Source: Amycolatopsis sp. NBC_00345 (GTDB lineage Bacteria > Actinomycetota > Actinomycetes > Mycobacteriales > Pseudonocardiaceae). Taken from it: a DNA stretch of 64,000 bases. This document shows, piece by piece, positions 23,003 through 30,783 of this stretch (the stretch's first letter is position 1; each line of letters opens with the position of its first letter). The notes beneath the pieces are model-generated. The model saw nothing but the letters and a program-made list of their open reading frames with translations. It had not been told where the DNA came from and did no database searches. The stretch spans positions 8,680,001 to 8,744,000 of the forward strand of contig NZ_CP107995.1 in assembly GCF_036116635.1 (NCBI RefSeq), in the 5' to 3' direction. Both the position numbers and the translations under genes were made by a program.

Positions 23003-24450
23003 TCGTCCAGGAGCCGCGCGACGTGGTGCGCGGCGACATCGAGCGGATCGAGCTGGACCCGGAACTGCTGGCGTCCGTGCGCGCCAACCGTTCCGCGATG
23101 CTGGCCGCGCTGAACGCCGCCGAAGGCCCCATCTACGGCGTGAACACCGGCATGGGACGGCTCGCGGGCGTGCGGCTGTCCGCCGCGCAGCAGGCCGAGC
23201 ACCAGCGGAACCTGTTGGTGGGCCGGGCCGTCGGGGGACCGCCGTGGCTTTCGCCGGAGCTGACGCGCGCGTTGCTGATCATGCGCCTGCACAGCTTTCT
23301 GCGCCCGGAGCCGGCGGTGAGCGCCGAGCTGGTTTCGTTCCTGGTGGACCGGCTGAATGACGGCTTCATCCCGGCCGTCCCGAGGGGCGGGCTGGGCAGC
23401 TCCGGCGAGATCATCCCGCTGGCGCACGCGTTCCAGACCTTCCTCGGCCTCGGCTCGGTGCTGGAGGACGGGGCTGTGGTGCCCGCGGCCGAGGCGCTGC
23501 GCTGCCGCGGGGTTAAGCCGTTCGAGCTGGGCCCGAAGGAGGGCGCGAGCCTGATCCAGGGCTCGCCGCTGGCGCAGGCGTACGCGTGGACGAACAGCGG
23601 CTCCGTGCACCAGCTCGTCGACCTGCAGACGCTGTGCGCCGCGATCGCCGTGGACGTGCTGGGCGCGCCACGCTCGGTCTACGAGTACTCGATCCCGAAC
23701 CCGCACGTCACGGCCGTGCTCGCGGACGTGACCACGCTGACCTGGCGCGGGGCTGTGCGGCCGGATCTGGTGCAGGCGCCGGTATCGGTTCGCGTGGGCC
23801 CGCGTGTGATCGGCTTCCTGGACCAGGTGTGCGCGAACCTCATGGACACGCTGCGCGAGTCATGGGACACACCGGGCGACTCACCGTCGTTTGTGGACGG
23901 TGCCTTCGTGCCGACCACGGGGTACCACGCGGCCGACCTCGGGCTGCGGATGGACGCGGTGAAGGCCGCGCTGGTGCACGTCGGCGAGGTCTCGGTGCAG
24001 CGGATGCACCGGCTGCTGGACCCGCAGTTCAGCGGGCTGCCGGCGCAGCTGGCCGTGGACCCGGGGCCGCAGGCCGGGCTGACGCCGCTGCACAAACGCG
24101 CGGTGGGCGAGCTGCATTCGTTGCGCCGCTTGGCCTCGCCGGCCACCATCGGCTCGCTCGACACGTCGGCGGGGCAGGAGGACGTGCAGGCGTTCGCGTG
24201 GGCGGCCGGGGCCGAGCTGAGGACGGCGATCGGGCACCTGTTCACCATCACGGCGTGCGAGCTGATCGCCGGTGCGCAGGCCCGGTACCTCGCCCCGGGT
24301 GACGGTGCCAAGCGCCTGGCCGGGCCGTATCGATGGATCGCCGCCACCGTTCCGCCGGTGCTGGTGGACCGGCCGCTGGGCCCGGACGTCGACCGGCTGG
24401 TGGCCGTCTGCCGGGAGACCTACATCGACGACCTGACCGAGCTGGCCTGA
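22999..24450 (+). CDS. Aromatic amino acid lyase (HAL/PAL) family protein, atypical active site
   Basis: The 483-residue protein has the MIO-lyase fold: catalytic-loop Tyr46 in YGVNTGMGRLAG, EHQRNLLVGRAVGG, the prosthetic-group loop, and KEGASLIQGSPLAQAY. The MIO triad Ala-Ser-Gly of HAL/PAL reads S134-S135-G136, the usual GD after it is GE, and the HAL Asn195 position reads Gln187. The YSLRCQPQV element of HAL appears as YSIPNPHV, without the Arg that binds the substrate carboxylate. The substrate may therefore not be a normal alpha-amino acid. It is last in a coupled trio. Confidence 0.8.
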   Translation: MIVQEPRDVVRGDIERIELDPELLASVRANRSAMLAALNAAEGPIYGVNTGMGRLAGVRLSAAQQAEHQRNLLVGRAVGGPPWLSPELTRALLIMRLHSFLRPEPAVSAELVSFLVDRLNDGFIPAVPRGGLGSSGEIIPLAHAFQTFLGLGSVLEDGAVVPAAEALRCRGVKPFELGPKEGASLIQGSPLAQAYAWTNSGSVHQLVDLQTLCAAIAVDVLGAPRSVYEYSIPNPHVTAVLADVTTLTWRGAVRPDLVQAPVSVRVGPRVIGFLDQVCANLMDTLRESWDTPGDSPSFVDGAFVPTTGYHAADLGLRMDAVKAALVHVGEVSVQRMHRLLDPQFSGLPAQLAVDPGPQAGLTPLHKRAVGELHSLRRLASPATIGSLDTSAGQEDVQAFAWAAGAELRTAIGHLFTITACELIAGAQARYLAPGDGAKRLAGPYRWIAATVPPVLVDRPLGPDVDRLVAVCRETYIDDLTELA

Positions 24451-24454
24451 AACG

Positions 24455-24505
24455 CCGTTAAGGCCTCCTTACCCGCGTCGGACGCGGGTAAGGAGGCCTT
24501 AACGG
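24455..24505. terminator. 51-bp perfect palindrome, bidirectional terminator
   Basis: Twenty-five-base arms starting CCGTTAAGGCCTCC (24455-24479) and ending GGAGGCCTTAACGG (24481-24505) are exact complements around a single G. It lies between the convergent lyase and ABC permease genes, four bases from each stop. It belongs to neither family A nor family B. Confidence 0.85.
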
Positions 24506-24508
24506 ACT

Positions 24509-25222
24509 TCAGGAGTCGCGGCGCGCGTTCTGCAGCGCCAGGCCCTTCGGGGTGGCCCAGCGCGTCAGCAGCGAGAAAACGCCCTCGCACACCAGCGCCA
24601 GGATGATCACCGCGATGCCGCCGCCGAAGATCTCGCCGTAGCCCTGCGCGCCTTCGGCGAAGCCGTCGACGATGTACCGGCCGAGGCCGCCGCCGTCGTT
24701 GACGATGGCGCCGATCGCGACGGTGGCCACGAGTTGCAGGAACGCCACGCGCGCGCCCGCCACGATCACCGGTGACGCCAGCGGCAGCTCCAGCTTCAGC
24801 ATGATCTGCCATTCGCGGTAACCGGTGCCGCGCGCGGCGTCCACCGTCTCCTGCTCCAGCTGGACGACCCCCGCGTACGTGTTCGTGAACAGCGGCGGCA
24901 GTGCCAGGCCCACCAGCGCCAGCAGCAGCGGCCAGAAGTTCGTGTCCGCGCCCCATCGGCTGGCCAGGAACCAGAACAGGATGATCAGCCCGAAACTCGG
25001 GATCGCGCGCCCGATGTTCACGGCGCTGCTCGCCAGGAACGCGCCGCGCCGGTAGTGCGCGAGCCACACCGCCACCGGGATCGTCAGCACGGCCGCGACG
25101 AGCAGCGACAGCACGGAGAACCAGAGGTGCTCGACCGTCCGGTAGGGAATGCCCGCCGGGTCCGTCCAGCTCCACCGGTCCGGGTCGGACAGCCACTGGC
25201 CCAGCTGCGTGAAGACGTTCAT
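24509..25222 (-). CDS. ABC transporter permease, glycine betaine/choline (OpuC) type
   Basis: This 237-residue permease has five to six transmembrane segments and the EAA loop as VDAARGTGYREWQIMLKLEL. IGRAIPSFGLIILFWFLA and YIVDGFAEGAQGY are typical of OpuCB/OpuCD proteins. The ATG at 25220-25222 overlaps the stop of the upstream permease gene (ATGA). It pairs with that permease and the divergent binding lipoprotein at 26055. Confidence 0.85.
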   Translation of the reverse strand: MNVFTQLGQWLSDPDRWSWTDPAGIPYRTVEHLWFSVLSLLVAAVLTIPVAVWLAHYRRGAFLASSAVNIGRAIPSFGLIILFWFLASRWGADTNFWPLLLALVGLALPPLFTNTYAGVVQLEQETVDAARGTGYREWQIMLKLELPLASPVIVAGARVAFLQLVATVAIGAIVNDGGGLGRYIVDGFAEGAQGYGEIFGGGIAVIILALVCEGVFSLLTRWATPKGLALQNARRDS

Positions 25223-25917
25223 CGGGCCCGCACCTTCCGCGCCCACGGGGCGAGCGCGCGTTCGCTCAGCCAGAGGAGCAGGTCGACGACCACCGCGAGC
25301 ACCACCGACAGCACGATGCCGACGATGATCGGGCTCGGGTTCGGGGTGGTGGTCTGGATGCCGGCGCGGATGAAGTAGCCGAGGCCGCCCATGCCGAGCA
25401 GCGAGGTCACCGTCACCAGCCCGATCGTCGTCACCGCGGCCACGCGCAGGCCCGCGATCACCACCGGCAGCGCCAGCGGCAGCTCGACCTGCCAGAGCAG
25501 CCGCCGCCGGGTGAAGCCCATGCCGATCGCGGCTTCGCGGACCTCGGTGGGCACCTGCTGGACGCCGGTGACGATGTTGCGGATCAGGATCAGCAGCGTG
25601 TACGTCGCCAGCGGGATCACCGCCGTGGTGAACGAAAGCCCGAAGAACGGCACCAGCAGCGCGAACGCCCCGAGGCTCGGGACCACGTACAGCGCGCCCG
25701 CCGTGCCGAGCACCAGCGGGTAGAACCAGCGGTAGCGCAAGCACAACGTGGACAGGACCAGCGAGATGACCAGCCCGATGCCGAGCGCCGTCGCGGTGAG
25801 GGCGATGTGCTCGCCGAGCCGCTGGACGATGGCGTCGGAGTTGCGCTCGACCCACCGCCACTCGAAGATCGGCCGGCTGCTCTCGGCGAGCAGCGGGGTC
25901 ACCGAAGGCGCATGCAC
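25219..25917 (-). CDS. ABC transporter permease, glycine betaine/choline (OpuC) type
   Basis: The 232-residue permease has about six transmembrane helices. The EAA loop is VREAAIGMGFTRRRLLWQVE, with VVPSLGAFALLVPFFG and LLGMGGLGYFIRAG as family landmarks. The GTG at 25915-25917 starts it, 137 bp from the divergent binding-protein gene. No ATP-binding subunit gene is present between 24.4 and 27.1 kb. Confidence 0.85.
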   Translation of the reverse strand: MHAPSVTPLLAESSRPIFEWRWVERNSDAIVQRLGEHIALTATALGIGLVISLVLSTLCLRYRWFYPLVLGTAGALYVVPSLGAFALLVPFFGLSFTTAVIPLATYTLLILIRNIVTGVQQVPTEVREAAIGMGFTRRRLLWQVELPLALPVVIAGLRVAAVTTIGLVTVTSLLGMGGLGYFIRAGIQTTTPNPSPIIVGIVLSVVLAVVVDLLLWLSERALAPWARKVRAR

Positions 25918-26054
25918 TGTCTGACCTTACCCCGTTCGGGGTGCGGGTTTCCGGTTGTTGAGATCAGGTAGCGGTTGTATCCCATTCCGTGGTTTCTGTC
26001 GTGGCTCACGGTTAGGGTCCAATCCTCTGTTCGTGGAAAGAGGAGTGTGGGGAC

Positions 26055-26981
26055 GTGCGCTGGACCCGGAACATCCGAGCGGCTGCGCTGGTGGCGGTCG
26101 CCGCCATCGGCCTGACCGCCTGCGGGGGTGGCAGCGGGGGCTCGGACCAGCCCGCCGCCCCGAGCAAGGGCGGTGCGCCGATCGTCGTCGCCTCGTTCAA
26201 CTTCACCGACAGCCAGATCCTGGCCGAGATCTACGCGGCCGCGCTGGAGGCCAAGGGCTACCCGGTCACCCGCAGCCTCAACCTGGGCTCGCGGGAGCTG
26301 ATCTACCCGTCGCTGAAGTCCGGCGAGCTGCAGTTCCTGCCCGAATACCAGGGCGCGGCCATCACCACCGGCTTCGGCAAGGACGCGGTGAAGGACGCCG
26401 CCGGCGAGCACGACCAGCTGGCCAAGCTGTTCGAGCCGTCCGGCATCTCGCTGCTGAACTACGCGGCGGCCGAGGACAAGAACACCTACATCGTGAAGTC
26501 CGACCTGGCCAAGTCCAAGGGCCTGACCAGTATCAGCGACCTGAAGAAGCTCGACAAGGTCGTCATGGCCGGCCCGCCGGAGTGCGAGAAGCGGCTGCCG
26601 TGCTTCCAGGGCTTCAAGGAGGTCTACAAGCTCACCAACGCGACGTTCCAGACTGTGCAGGAGGCCGGGCCGCGGGTACAGCAGCTCGACTCCGGCGCCG
26701 TCACGGTGATCCCGGTCGACTCGGTGAGCCCGCTGGTCGGCGACCCGCAGTACGTGGCGCTGAAGGACGACCTCGCCATCGTGCCCACCGAGAACGTGGT
26801 GCCCGCGGTGAACAAGAAGGTGCTCGACGAGCGCGGCGCCGATTTCGCGACGGTGGTCAACGCGGTCAGCGCGAAACTGACCACCGATGGGATGCGCGAG
26901 CTGAACAAACGTGTCGATTCCGGCGGCGAAGGGGCCGCGGACGTGGCGAAGGACTGGCTGAAGGAGCAGGGCCTCGCCTGA
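26055..26981 (+). CDS. Glycine betaine/choline-type ABC substrate-binding lipoprotein
   Basis: This 308-residue protein has a lipoprotein signal peptide with lipobox LTAC (Cys near residue 23). The mature part matches OpuAC/ProX-like proteins: FNFTDSQILAEIYAAALEAK, LNLGSRELIYPSLKSGELQ and FLPEYQGAAI. Quaternary ammonium compounds are the usual ligands; EgtU-type ergothioneine binding is a less common alternative. It is transcribed divergently from the two permeases and starts with GTG. Confidence 0.85.
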   Translation: MRWTRNIRAAALVAVAAIGLTACGGGSGGSDQPAAPSKGGAPIVVASFNFTDSQILAEIYAAALEAKGYPVTRSLNLGSRELIYPSLKSGELQFLPEYQGAAITTGFGKDAVKDAAGEHDQLAKLFEPSGISLLNYAAAEDKNTYIVKSDLAKSKGLTSISDLKKLDKVVMAGPPECEKRLPCFQGFKEVYKLTNATFQTVQEAGPRVQQLDSGAVTVIPVDSVSPLVGDPQYVALKDDLAIVPTENVVPAVNKKVLDERGADFATVVNAVSAKLTTDGMRELNKRVDSGGEGAADVAKDWLKEQGLA

Positions 26982-26999
26982 CGTTCGTCCTGGTCAAAT

Positions 27000-27028
27000 G
27001 GGCCGCTCGGGGTTCTCCCGGGCGGCCC
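27000..27028. terminator. Hairpin terminator after binding-protein gene
   Basis: Arms GGGCCGCTCGGG (27000-27011) and CCCGGGCGGCCC (27017-27028) pair with one G-T wobble around a five-base loop, 18 bp after the lipoprotein stop. Confidence 0.75.
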
Positions 27029-27086
27029 GTTCGCTGTGTGTGCGAAGGTAGCGGCGGCGGAACACGAGGAGAAGCTGAGGAGCGAG

Positions 27087-27521
27087 ATGGGAAAGGTCAC
27101 GGCCACCGCGGAGCGCACGATCGACGCGCCGGTGGACAAGGTTCGCGAGCTGGTCGCCGACTACGCCGAGACCCGGCCGAAGCTGCTCACCGAGCACTAC
27201 CGCGACTACGAGGTGACCGCGGGCGGCCACGGCGCCGGCACCGAGGCGAGCTGGAAGCTGCAGGCGACGTCGAAGCGCGTGCGCGACGTGGCGGCCACCG
27301 TGAGCGAGCCCTCCCCGGGCACCCTCGTCGAGACCGACGCGAACTCCAGCATGGTCACCACCTGGACGGTCGCGTCCGCCGGAGAGCGCTCGCTGGTGCG
27401 CATCGAGACCAGCTGGGACGGCGCCGGCGGCATCGGCGGCTTCTTCGAGAAGACGTTCGCGCCGGGCGGGCTGAAGAAGATCTACGACGGCGTGCTCGTC
27501 AAGCTCGAAGAGATCGTGTAG
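27087..27521 (+). CDS. SRPBCC-fold polyketide cyclase/dehydrase-like protein
   Basis: The 144-residue protein has a START/SRPBCC pattern: an N-terminal strand (KVTATAERTIDAPVDKVREL), central strands with ETDANSSMVTTWTV and a C-terminal helix (GGLKKIYDGVLVKLEEIV). Members bind hydrophobic ligands, and no catalytic residues can be assigned. CTGAGGAGCGAG precedes the ATG at 27087, which is preferred over upstream starts. Confidence 0.8.
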   Translation: MGKVTATAERTIDAPVDKVRELVADYAETRPKLLTEHYRDYEVTAGGHGAGTEASWKLQATSKRVRDVAATVSEPSPGTLVETDANSSMVTTWTVASAGERSLVRIETSWDGAGGIGGFFEKTFAPGGLKKIYDGVLVKLEEIV

Positions 27522-27635
27522 CGCTCACCACAGGTCCCCGGTGAATCGGAATGATCGCCCCGGTTGCCTCGTTGGGCCGGGTATATGCGGGGCGAACGCC
27601 CCGGTTGACTCAGTCCCACGAAACGGAGTTCAGCG

Positions 27636-28646
27636 GTGAACGCACCGACCCAGGCCACGGAGATCCGGCTCGCCTCCCGTCCGCACGGCGTCCCGACGCA
27701 GGACAACTTCGACATCGTCGACACCGAGATCCCCACGCCCGGCGCGGGGCAGATCCTGGTGCGCAACCTCTTCATGAGCGTCGACCCGGCCATGCGCGGC
27801 CGGATGAGCGACGCGAAGTCGTACGCGCCGCCGTTCGCGGTGGGCGAGGTCATGCACGGCGGCGCGCTCGGCGAGGTCATCGAGTCCACTGTGGACGACT
27901 TCAAGCCGGGTGACCACGTGCTGCACCAGGCGGGCTGGCGCACGCACGTCGTGCTCGACGCGGCGAGGAGCGTGAAGGTGGACGCCTCGGCGGCGCCGCT
28001 TTCGACCTACCTTGGTGTGCTTGGCATGCCGGGCCTCACGGCGTACGCGGGGCTGCTGGAGAGCGCGGAGTTCAAGCCGGGCGACACGGTGTTCGTGTCC
28101 GGCGCCGCGGGCGCGGTCGGCTCCCTGGTCGGGCAGCTGGCCAAGCTGAAGGGCGCCAAGCGCGTGATCGGCAGCGCCGGTTCGGCGGAGAAGGTCCGGC
28201 ACCTGATCGACGACCTCGGCTTCGACGCGGCGTTCAACTACAAGGACGGCCCCGTTGCCGCGCAGCTGGCGGAGGCCGCGCCGGAGGGCATCGACGTCTA
28301 CTTCGACAACGTCGGCGGCGAGCACCTCGAGGCCGCCATCGCGTCGATGAACCTGCACGGCCGCATCGCCGTCTGCGGGATGATCTCGGTGTACAACGCC
28401 ACCGAGCCGACCCCGGCGCCGCGCAACCTCCCGCAGATCATCGCCAAGCGCCTCACCATCCGCGGCCTGCTGGTGATCGACCACTGGGGCCTGCGCGAGC
28501 AGTTCATCACCGAGGTGGCGCCGCTGGTGGCTTCGGGCGAGATCAAGTACTCGGAGACGTTCGTCGACGGCATCCGCAACGCGCCCGAGGCGTTCCTCGG
28601 CCTGCTCGGCGGCGCCAACACCGGCAAGATGCTCGTGCGTCTCTGA
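27636..28646 (+). CDS. NADP-dependent medium-chain oxidoreductase (LTB4DH/curcumin reductase type)
   Basis: This 336-residue zinc-independent MDR enzyme has NLFMSVDPAMRGRMSD near residue 45, the cofactor loop VSGAAGAVGSLVGQLAKLKG, and IDVYFDNVGGEHLEAAI. These mark the prostaglandin reductase/leukotriene B4 dehydrogenase/curcumin reductase branch, which reduces alpha,beta-unsaturated carbonyls with NADPH. It starts with the GTG at 27636 and appears monocistronic. Confidence 0.88.
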   Translation: MNAPTQATEIRLASRPHGVPTQDNFDIVDTEIPTPGAGQILVRNLFMSVDPAMRGRMSDAKSYAPPFAVGEVMHGGALGEVIESTVDDFKPGDHVLHQAGWRTHVVLDAARSVKVDASAAPLSTYLGVLGMPGLTAYAGLLESAEFKPGDTVFVSGAAGAVGSLVGQLAKLKGAKRVIGSAGSAEKVRHLIDDLGFDAAFNYKDGPVAAQLAEAAPEGIDVYFDNVGGEHLEAAIASMNLHGRIAVCGMISVYNATEPTPAPRNLPQIIAKRLTIRGLLVIDHWGLREQFITEVAPLVASGEIKYSETFVDGIRNAPEAFLGLLGGANTGKMLVRL

Positions 28647-28649
28647 CCC

Positions 28650-29297
28650 TCAGCCGAAAGACAGTCCGGGCAGGCTCGCCGCCGTGTAGTCGGCGGCGGG
28701 CGTGCCCGGCAACGGCCGGACGCCGGGCCGCGTGAGCAGCGCGGTCCGCAGCCCGGCCGCCTGCGCGCCCGCGATGTCCCACCCGTGCGCGGCGACCATC
28801 ACGGCCTGCCCGGGTTCGACGGCGTAGGCGTCGAGCACCTGCCGGTACGGCTCGGGCGCGGGCTTGAGCCGGCTGACCTGCTGTGCGGAGAAGATCCGGT
28901 CGAGCGCCGTCGCGATCCCCGCGTGCTGCAGCTGTGTCTCGACGGTGGCGAGTGGCGAGTTCGTCAGCGCGACGACGGTGTGCCCGGCCTGCTTGAGTTT
29001 TTTCAGCCCTGGCAACACATCCGCGTGCGCGGACAGCGACAGCAGCGCGCCGCGGAACCGGGCCAGCTCGGCTTCGGTGAGATCACGGCCGTACCGCGCC
29101 ACCGTGTCGACGGCCGCCGCGCCGGCGATCTCCGCGAAGTCCCGGTAGCCCCCGGTCGCCGTGGTGGTGAGCGCGGTGTGGATGGCGAGGTCGAACCACT
29201 CCCGCCGCGCCCGCGCCGTCCCGGTCAGCTCGGTGAACAACGGGTCGAGGCCCGCGAGGTCGAGCAGGGTTTCGTTGACGTCAAAGACGCACAGCAC
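28650..29297 (-). CDS. Haloacid dehalogenase type II (HAD superfamily)
   Basis: The 215-residue protein shows HAD motifs: motif I CVFDVNETLLDLAG with the nucleophile Asp, motif II VVALTNSPLATVE, the lysine in SRLKPAPEPYRQVL and motif III MVAAHGWDIAGAQAAGLRTA. The VNETL and AHxWD variants are typical of L-2-haloacid dehalogenases. The start is the GTG at 29295-29297. A family B hairpin lies just upstream of it. Confidence 0.85.
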   Translation of the reverse strand: MLCVFDVNETLLDLAGLDPLFTELTGTARARREWFDLAIHTALTTTATGGYRDFAEIAGAAAVDTVARYGRDLTEAELARFRGALLSLSAHADVLPGLKKLKQAGHTVVALTNSPLATVETQLQHAGIATALDRIFSAQQVSRLKPAPEPYRQVLDAYAVEPGQAVMVAAHGWDIAGAQAAGLRTALLTRPGVRPLPGTPAADYTAASLPGLSFG

Positions 29298-29311
29298 GGT
29301 TTCTCCCTCGG

Positions 29312-29388
29312 CAGGGTCAGTACTGATGCCCTGAAGGCCACCATGAGGGACGTAGATGCCCTCAAGGTGGCCTTCAGGGTCAGTACTG
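29312..29388. repeat. Family B hairpin B2 with flanking 14-bp direct repeats
   Basis: The core reads CCCTGAAGGCCACCATGAGG...loop...CCTCAAGGTGGCCTTCAGGG (about 29329-29379), with one mismatch in the stem. It is bracketed by exact copies of CAGGGTCAGTACTG at 29312-29325 and 29375-29388. The right copy contains the stop codon of the oxidase gene that ends at 29380. The CAGGG of the right copy is part of the hairpin arm, so the independent duplication is about ten bases. Confidence 0.8.
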
Positions 29389-30000
29389 GCAGGTGGCGGC
29401 GCGGTGGTCGAGGTCGGCGTCGAGCTGGTCCGCGGGCACGCCGAGGTTCAGCTGGTCACGCATGATCCGGCCGAGGGTGGGCAGCTCCGAGCGCTCCGGC
29501 CAGGTCTCCGGCCGCCACAGCGACGAGCGCAGGAAAGCCTTGGCGCAGTGCATGTACAGCTCCCGCACCTCGATCACGATCGCGAGCTGCGGGCGCTTTC
29601 CCTTGACCATCAGGTCGTCGAAGAAGGGCGCGTCGGAGACGATCGTGGCGCGGCCGTTGACCCGCAGAGTTTCGTTCATGCCGGGGACGATGAACAACAG
29701 GCCGGCGTGCGGGTTGTCGAGGATGTTGCGGAAGCTGTCCACGAGCTTGTTGCCCGGCCGGTCCGCGAGCACGAGGGTCTTGTCGTCCAGCACGAGCACG
29801 GAGCCGGCGGGGTCGCCGCGCGGGGAGACGTCGCAGCTTCCGTCGGGCGCGGACGTCGCCAGCAGGCAGAACGGCGAGTGCGCGATCAGCGTCCGCGCGT
29901 GCTCGTCGAGGTGGCCCAGGATCTTCTTGCTCACCATCTCGCCCGCTTCACCGACCACGTCGCGCAGGGCTTCGTGCGTGCTGATCACCGTTGTCGCCAT
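29380..30000 (-). CDS. Pyridoxamine 5'-phosphate oxidase family protein
   Basis: This 206-residue protein resembles the MSMEG_1024-type PPOX flavoproteins: an N-terminal helix, SPFCLLATSAPDGSCDVSPRGDPAG, FRNILDNPHAGLLFIVPG and ETLRVNGRATIVSD. It probably binds FMN or F420 in a split-barrel fold; the substrate is unknown. The ATG at 29998-30000 is preferred over upstream frame extensions that overlap the TetR gene. The stop codon lies inside the direct repeat flanking hairpin B2. Confidence 0.85.
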   Translation of the reverse strand: MATTVISTHEALRDVVGEAGEMVSKKILGHLDEHARTLIAHSPFCLLATSAPDGSCDVSPRGDPAGSVLVLDDKTLVLADRPGNKLVDSFRNILDNPHAGLLFIVPGMNETLRVNGRATIVSDAPFFDDLMVKGKRPQLAIVIEVRELYMHCAKAFLRSSLWRPETWPERSELPTLGRIMRDQLNLGVPADQLDADLDHRAATCQY

Positions 30001-30053
30001 GACACCAGTGAACCGCGCCGGGAAGGGCCGGCGACAGGGTTTTTCCCGAGCGG

Positions 30054-30665
30054 CTACTGCTGGGCCGGGCCGTGGCCGTCGCGGTGGGCTTCGATGACGA
30101 TGCGGGCCGCGGTGGTGGACTTGGCGGTCACCTGGGCGGCCGTGTAGTCCAGGCGGCGGTAGTGGCCGTTGAGGAAGAGCTCGCCGTAGCCGTGGCCCTG
30201 GGCGTGGACCTGCTCCATCAGCTCCAGCGCGGCCGGCGGGTACGGGCAGACGGCGAGGCACAGCGTCAGATACGTGTCGATCAGGGCGCGGCGGGTGTCG
30301 TGCAGCTCGGTGTACTTCGGGTCTTCGAGGCCGTCGGCGAAGATCACCTGGAAGCCGATGCGGCGGTCGATCAGGAAGCACGTGTAGGCGCCGGACGCGG
30401 TGGCCAGCTGGGCGACCGCGTCCGGCCCGGCCTCCGCGACGGCCGCCGTCACCCGCTCATGCAGCTGGCAGGCCGTGCTGGTCGCGACTGCCGCCAGCAG
30501 GCCGGCGCGGTCCGGGAAGTGCCGGTACGGCGCGGCGGGCGAGACCTTCGCGCGTTTCGCCACCTGCGCCACCGAGAAGCCGTCCATCCCCAGCTCCGCG
30601 ATCAGGTCCACCGACACCCGGACGAGTTCGTCGCGCAGATCGCCGTGGTGGTACTTGCCGCCCAT
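30054..30665 (-). CDS. TetR family regulator with TetR_C_33-like C-terminus
   Basis: The 203-residue protein has a TetR helix-turn-helix: HHGDLRDELVRVSVDLIAEL, then MDGFSVAQVAKRAKVSPAAP and YRHFPDRAGLL. The C-terminal domain contains TCFLIDRRIGFQVIF. The ATG at 30663-30665 (MGGKYHHGD) is favoured; a GTG four codons upstream is possible. It is divergent from an alcohol dehydrogenase, and two related inverted repeats lie between them. Confidence 0.85.
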   Translation of the reverse strand: MGGKYHHGDLRDELVRVSVDLIAELGMDGFSVAQVAKRAKVSPAAPYRHFPDRAGLLAAVATSTACQLHERVTAAVAEAGPDAVAQLATASGAYTCFLIDRRIGFQVIFADGLEDPKYTELHDTRRALIDTYLTLCLAVCPYPPAALELMEQVHAQGHGYGELFLNGHYRRLDYTAAQVTAKSTTAARIVIEAHRDGHGPAQQ

Positions 30666-30699
30666 GTGGTGAATCACATCCGATCACGCTCGCGCATAT

Positions 30700-30740
30700 G
30701 TAAGAGACCTCTTACTATAGTCATGTGAGGGCGGTCTTAC
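30700..30740. promoter_or_regulatory. TetR operator pair between regulator and alcohol dehydrogenase
   Basis: GTAAGAGACCTCTTAC (30700-30715) is an exact inverted repeat with seven-base arms. GTGAGGGCGGTCTTAC (30725-30740) is a degenerate second copy 25 bp further on. The AT-rich ACTATAGT lies between them. The pair is well placed to control both divergent genes. Confidence 0.7.
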
Positions 30741-30783
30741 ATCTAAAGCCCGGGTGGCTGCCCGGGATTGTCTGGAGGGTTTC

